A stretch of DNA of 15,156 bases from JAQGMO01 sp050954505. Lineage in GTDB: Bacteria; Pseudomonadota; Gammaproteobacteria; Burkholderiales; Burkholderiaceae_D. The position numbers were made by a program, and so were the translations under genes. Under the pieces are notes generated by a model. The model ran no database searches, was not told the origin of the DNA, and saw only the letters and a list, made by a program, of their open reading frames with translations. Positions 12,954-15,156 of this stretch are shown piece by piece; position 1 is the first letter of the stretch, and the number at the start of each line of letters is the position of its first letter. Location: the NCBI GenBank assembly GCA_050954505.1, contig JBPBPY010000489.1, positions 1-15,156 of the forward strand, given 5' to 3'.

Positions 12954-14744
12954 ATGAGCTATACCGCGCCACTGAAAGACATGCTGTTTGTCATGAATGC
13001 ATTGGCCGGACTGCCGGCTCTGGCGGCTCTGCCTGGTTGTGAAGATTCAAGTGCCGATACCGCCGAAGCGGTGCTGGAAGAAAACGCGCGCTTTTGCAGC
13101 GAAGTGGTGGCGCCCCTGAACGTCACCGGCGACCGCCAGCCCAGTGCCTGGCGCGATGGCGCGGTGACCACCACGCCAGGCTTCAAGGAAGCGTTCAAGG
13201 CGTTTGCGCAAGCAGGCTGGCAAGGCATACAGCATCCACCGGCGTTCGGCGGCCAGGGCCTGGTCAAGCTCATTGCCACGCCCTGCATGGAAATGCTGAA
13301 CTCGGCCAACCTGTCGTTTGCATTGTGCCCGCTGCTGACCGACGGCACCATCGAAGCCTTGATGACTGCGGGCAGCGAAGCACAGAAACAAACCTATCTG
13401 CAAAACCTGGTCTCCGGTGTCTGGACCGGCACCATGAACCTGACCGAGCCGCAGGCCGGCTCCGACCTGGCCATGGTGCGCACGCGTGCCGTGCCACAGG
13501 CCGACGGCACTTACCTGCTGTCCGGCACCAAGATCTACATCACCTATGGCGACCACGACATGGCGGACAACATCGTCCATATGGTGCTGGCGCGCACGCC
13601 CGATGCGCCCGAAGGAGTGAAAGGCATTTCCCTGTTCGTGGTGCCGAAGTTCCTGCCTGACGCCAATGGTGCGCCGGGCCAGCGCAATGACGTCACCTGC
13701 GTGTCGCTGGAACACAAGCTGGGCATCAAGGCCAGCCCGACGGCGGTGCTGCAGTTCGGCGACCAAGGCGGCGCGGTGGGCACCATTGTCGGTGAAGAAA
13801 ACCGCGGTCTCGAATACATGTTCATCATGATGAACGCGGCGCGCTTTGCCGTTGGCGTGCAAGGCATTGCCGTGGCCGAGCGTGCCTATCAAAAGGCGGT
13901 GGCGTATGCGCGCGAACGGGTGCAGTCGCGCGAGTTGACCGGCTCGCCCGGCCCGGTGGCCATCATCCGCCAGCCCGACGTGCGCCGTCTGCTGATGAGC
14001 ATGCGCGCGCAAGTCGAAGCCGCGCGTGCACTGGCGTATGTGACGGCTGCGGCCAGCGACGCCGCCCATCATGAGCCGGATGCCGGCAGGCGTGCCCAAA
14101 GCCAGGCCTTTTATGAATTCATGGTGCCAGTGGTCAAGGGCTGGTCAACTGAAATGGCCGTCGACGTCACCTCGGCCGGCGTGCAGGTGCATGGCGGCAT
14201 GGGTTTCATCGAAGAGACCGGTGCGGCGCAGTATTACCGCGATGCGCGCATCCTGTCGATCTATGAAGGTACCACGGCAATCCAGGCCAACGACTTCGTC
14301 GGCCGCAAGACTGCGCGCGACGGCGGTGCCACTGCGCGCAGCATCCTGGCGCAAGTGCGCCAGACAGCGGCTGAACTGACAGCAAAAGACGATGCAACCC
14401 TGGCGGCCATCGGGCAAACGCTTGATGACGCTGCGGTGGCAATGGGGCAGGTGGTCGACTACATCGTTGCCAGCATCAAGACCGACATCAAGGCGGTCTT
14501 TGCCGGCAGCGTGCCGTACCTGAAGATGGCCGGCATCGTGCTGGGCGGCTGGCAGATGGCGCGTGCCGCGCAGCTGGCAAGTGCAGCGCTGAGCGGCCAG
14601 AAGGGCGATGCCGCGTTTTACCGGGCCAAGCTGGCCACCGCGCGGTTTTATGCCGACCATTTCCTGACCCAGGCTGGTGGCTTGAGCCTGGCCATCGTTG
14701 GCGGTGGGGCGGGGGTTATGGCCATGGAAGATGAACAATTCTGA
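12954..14744 (+). CDS. Large acyl-CoA dehydrogenase with extra C-terminal domain (DmdC/AcdA-like)
   Basis: This FAD enzyme introduces a trans-2,3 double bond into an acyl-CoA and reduces ETF. The 596-residue length is well above the roughly 380 of ordinary acyl-CoA dehydrogenases. It fits the subgroup with a short N-terminal cap (MSYTAPLKDMLFVMNAL) and an additional C-terminal domain (about 465-590), often annotated 3-methylmercaptopropionyl-CoA dehydrogenase-like. Visible are the FAD/substrate motif MNLTEPQAGSDLAMVRT (161-177), KLGIKASPTAV and VQVHGGMGFIEE. The catalytic glutamate is probably E438 in ILSIYEGTTAIQANDFVGRK. The ATG at 12954 has AGGAG five bases upstream; the same frame is open further back inside etfA but without support. 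Following etfBA by 25 bases, it is very likely their direct electron donor. Substrate chain length cannot be read from the sequence. Confidence 0.93.
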   Translation: MSYTAPLKDMLFVMNALAGLPALAALPGCEDSSADTAEAVLEENARFCSEVVAPLNVTGDRQPSAWRDGAVTTTPGFKEAFKAFAQAGWQGIQHPPAFGGQGLVKLIATPCMEMLNSANLSFALCPLLTDGTIEALMTAGSEAQKQTYLQNLVSGVWTGTMNLTEPQAGSDLAMVRTRAVPQADGTYLLSGTKIYITYGDHDMADNIVHMVLARTPDAPEGVKGISLFVVPKFLPDANGAPGQRNDVTCVSLEHKLGIKASPTAVLQFGDQGGAVGTIVGEENRGLEYMFIMMNAARFAVGVQGIAVAERAYQKAVAYARERVQSRELTGSPGPVAIIRQPDVRRLLMSMRAQVEAARALAYVTAAASDAAHHEPDAGRRAQSQAFYEFMVPVVKGWSTEMAVDVTSAGVQVHGGMGFIEETGAAQYYRDARILSIYEGTTAIQANDFVGRKTARDGGATARSILAQVRQTAAELTAKDDATLAAIGQTLDDAAVAMGQVVDYIVASIKTDIKAVFAGSVPYLKMAGIVLGGWQMARAAQLASAALSGQKGDAAFYRAKLATARFYADHFLTQAGGLSLAIVGGGAGVMAMEDEQF

Positions 14745-14769
14745 ACCTTGAACCCTGAACCCTGAACCC
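14742..14769. repeat. 7-base tandem repeat TGAACCC starting in the stop codon
   Basis: Four tandem units, TGAACCT then three of TGAACCC (14742-14769), begin with the TGA stop codon of the acyl-CoA dehydrogenase and continue into the downstream gap. A partial unit TGAAAGC follows. Such repeats are prone to slippage; here that would change only the untranslated region. Confidence 0.8.
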
Positions 14770-15062
14770 TGAAAGCTCAGGTCTGCGGACAGAGACAACC
14801 TGTCCAAGGTACTGGCAACCAGGAAAGCAGCCTGCATTGCAGGGAGCAGGTAGCGGGTATCAGGATGCAAAATGCAGGATGCAGTAACCGCTGGCGCAAT
14901 CCATCGTTCCTCTTTATTAGTCCGCTGCGCTGTCGCGCCGCAATCTGATCCTGCTGCCGATCAAACCCTTGCCACGCCGAGAGGCAAGCAAACCAGCATC
15001 GCTAGCCGGATGTTGTCTTCAATTCCCTCGCAATAAATATTAGTAAATCATTCAAATAACTA
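14745..15062. other. Gene-free stretch after the acyl-CoA dehydrogenase
   Basis: These 318 bases hold the end of the TGAACCC repeat and several small stems: GGACAG/CTGTCC (14787-14792 with 14800-14805), CCTGCA-T-TGCAGG (14831-14843), and CTTGCC/GGCAAG (14968-14973 with 14983-14988, within a possible outer TGCTG/CAGCA pair). ATGCA recurs three times between 14864 and 14882. No stem has a T-run, and I see no gene or convincing terminator. Base composition turns AT-rich after about 15030, toward the mobile element. Confidence 0.55.
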
Positions 15063-15156
15063 GGGCGTGTCCTCAATCTGCAAATAGTTATTCGATTGAA
15101 AAGTTTATGTAAAATTTTATCCTCGACGAAAGAGGATAAGCATGGTGAGAAGAGCG
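15063..15156 (+). mobile_element. Left end of an insertion sequence, probably IS5-like, cut by the right edge
   Basis: At about 15063 the sequence changes abruptly to an AT-rich stretch that starts GGGCGTGTCCTCAA, which resembles the terminal inverted repeats of IS5-family (IS427-type) elements as I remember them. It is followed by a spacer, a strong ribosome-binding site and a start codon. The bases CTAG/TAG just before could include the target duplication. The right inverted repeat is outside the window, so element identity and exact boundary are unverified. Confidence 0.5.
15142..15156 (+). CDS. Start of a probable transposase gene (five codons visible)
   Basis: ATG at 15142 preceded by GAGGA (15132-15136) with a five-base spacer reads MVRRA up to the window edge. 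IS5-family transposases commonly begin MxRRAxSDEQW, so the fragment fits, but five residues cannot establish identity. It lies inside the putative insertion-sequence end. Confidence 0.4.

Noticed and set aside
14745..15062. Small RNA or truncated gene before the insertion sequence
   Set aside because: Small stems are present but none has a T-run or promoter pairing, and no reading frame resembles a gene remnant.

Overview
The window looks like a chromosomal segment of a beta-proteobacterium, most likely Oxalobacteraceae (Massilia, Janthinobacterium or Herbaspirillum relatives). The basis is GC-rich coding sequence with strong G/C third-position bias, protein sequences that read like Burkholderiales versions of AlaRS, GlnRS, PhaA and PhaB, and poly-3-hydroxybutyrate (PHB) genes. 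The family assignment is inference from recognition and was not searched. Almost everything here is housekeeping or central metabolism; I see no phage, defence, CRISPR or biosynthetic cluster.

Layout. (1) 1-1862, minus strand: acetyl-CoA acetyltransferase (phaA) followed by acetoacetyl-CoA reductase (phaB, cut by the left edge), the two steps that make (R)-3-hydroxybutyryl-CoA for PHB. A repeat-rich 281-base gap separates them. (2) 1863-2285: gene-free, with the likely phaA promoter and operator and a perfect 21-base palindrome. (3) 2286-3397, minus strand: a small S4-domain RNA-binding protein overlapping by four bases a YpfJ-family membrane zinc metallopeptidase. (4) 3468-3800, plus strand: a small protein resembling the GIY-YIG nuclease fold. 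(5) 3998-4396, plus strand: a secreted Lys/Ala-rich protein, convergent with glnS across a bidirectional terminator. (6) 4588-6396, minus strand: glnS with an Ala-rich N-terminal extension. (7) 6397-6743: divergent spacer with two palindromes and a 12-base tandem repeat. (8) 6744-7691, plus strand: glycerophosphodiester phosphodiesterase with a low-complexity insert. (9) 7944-10568, plus strand: alaS behind a long structured leader. (10) 10812-11039: tusA-like sulfur carrier. (11) 11165-14744: etfB, etfA and a large acyl-CoA dehydrogenase, an apparent operon for fatty-acyl-CoA oxidation coupled to the respiratory chain. (12) 14745-15062: gene-free repeats, then the left end of what looks like an IS5-like insertion sequence running off the right edge.

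How the genes relate: the acyl-CoA dehydrogenase passes electrons to the EtfAB pair beside it, and acetyl-CoA from beta-oxidation can feed the PhaA/PhaB branch at the other end of the window. The two aminoacyl-tRNA synthetases and the TusA-like protein (probably tRNA thiolation) form a loose translation theme.

The most distinctive non-coding signal is short degenerate tandem repeats (7-28 base units) in many gaps, and in one case inside a coding region, together with several perfect short palindromes placed at likely promoters or leaders (phaA, glnS/ugpQ, alaS). The best candidates for a second look are the alaS leader, the GIY-YIG-like protein, the repeat-bearing insert in the phosphodiesterase and the shared repeat theme. 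None of this amounts to a clear new system.
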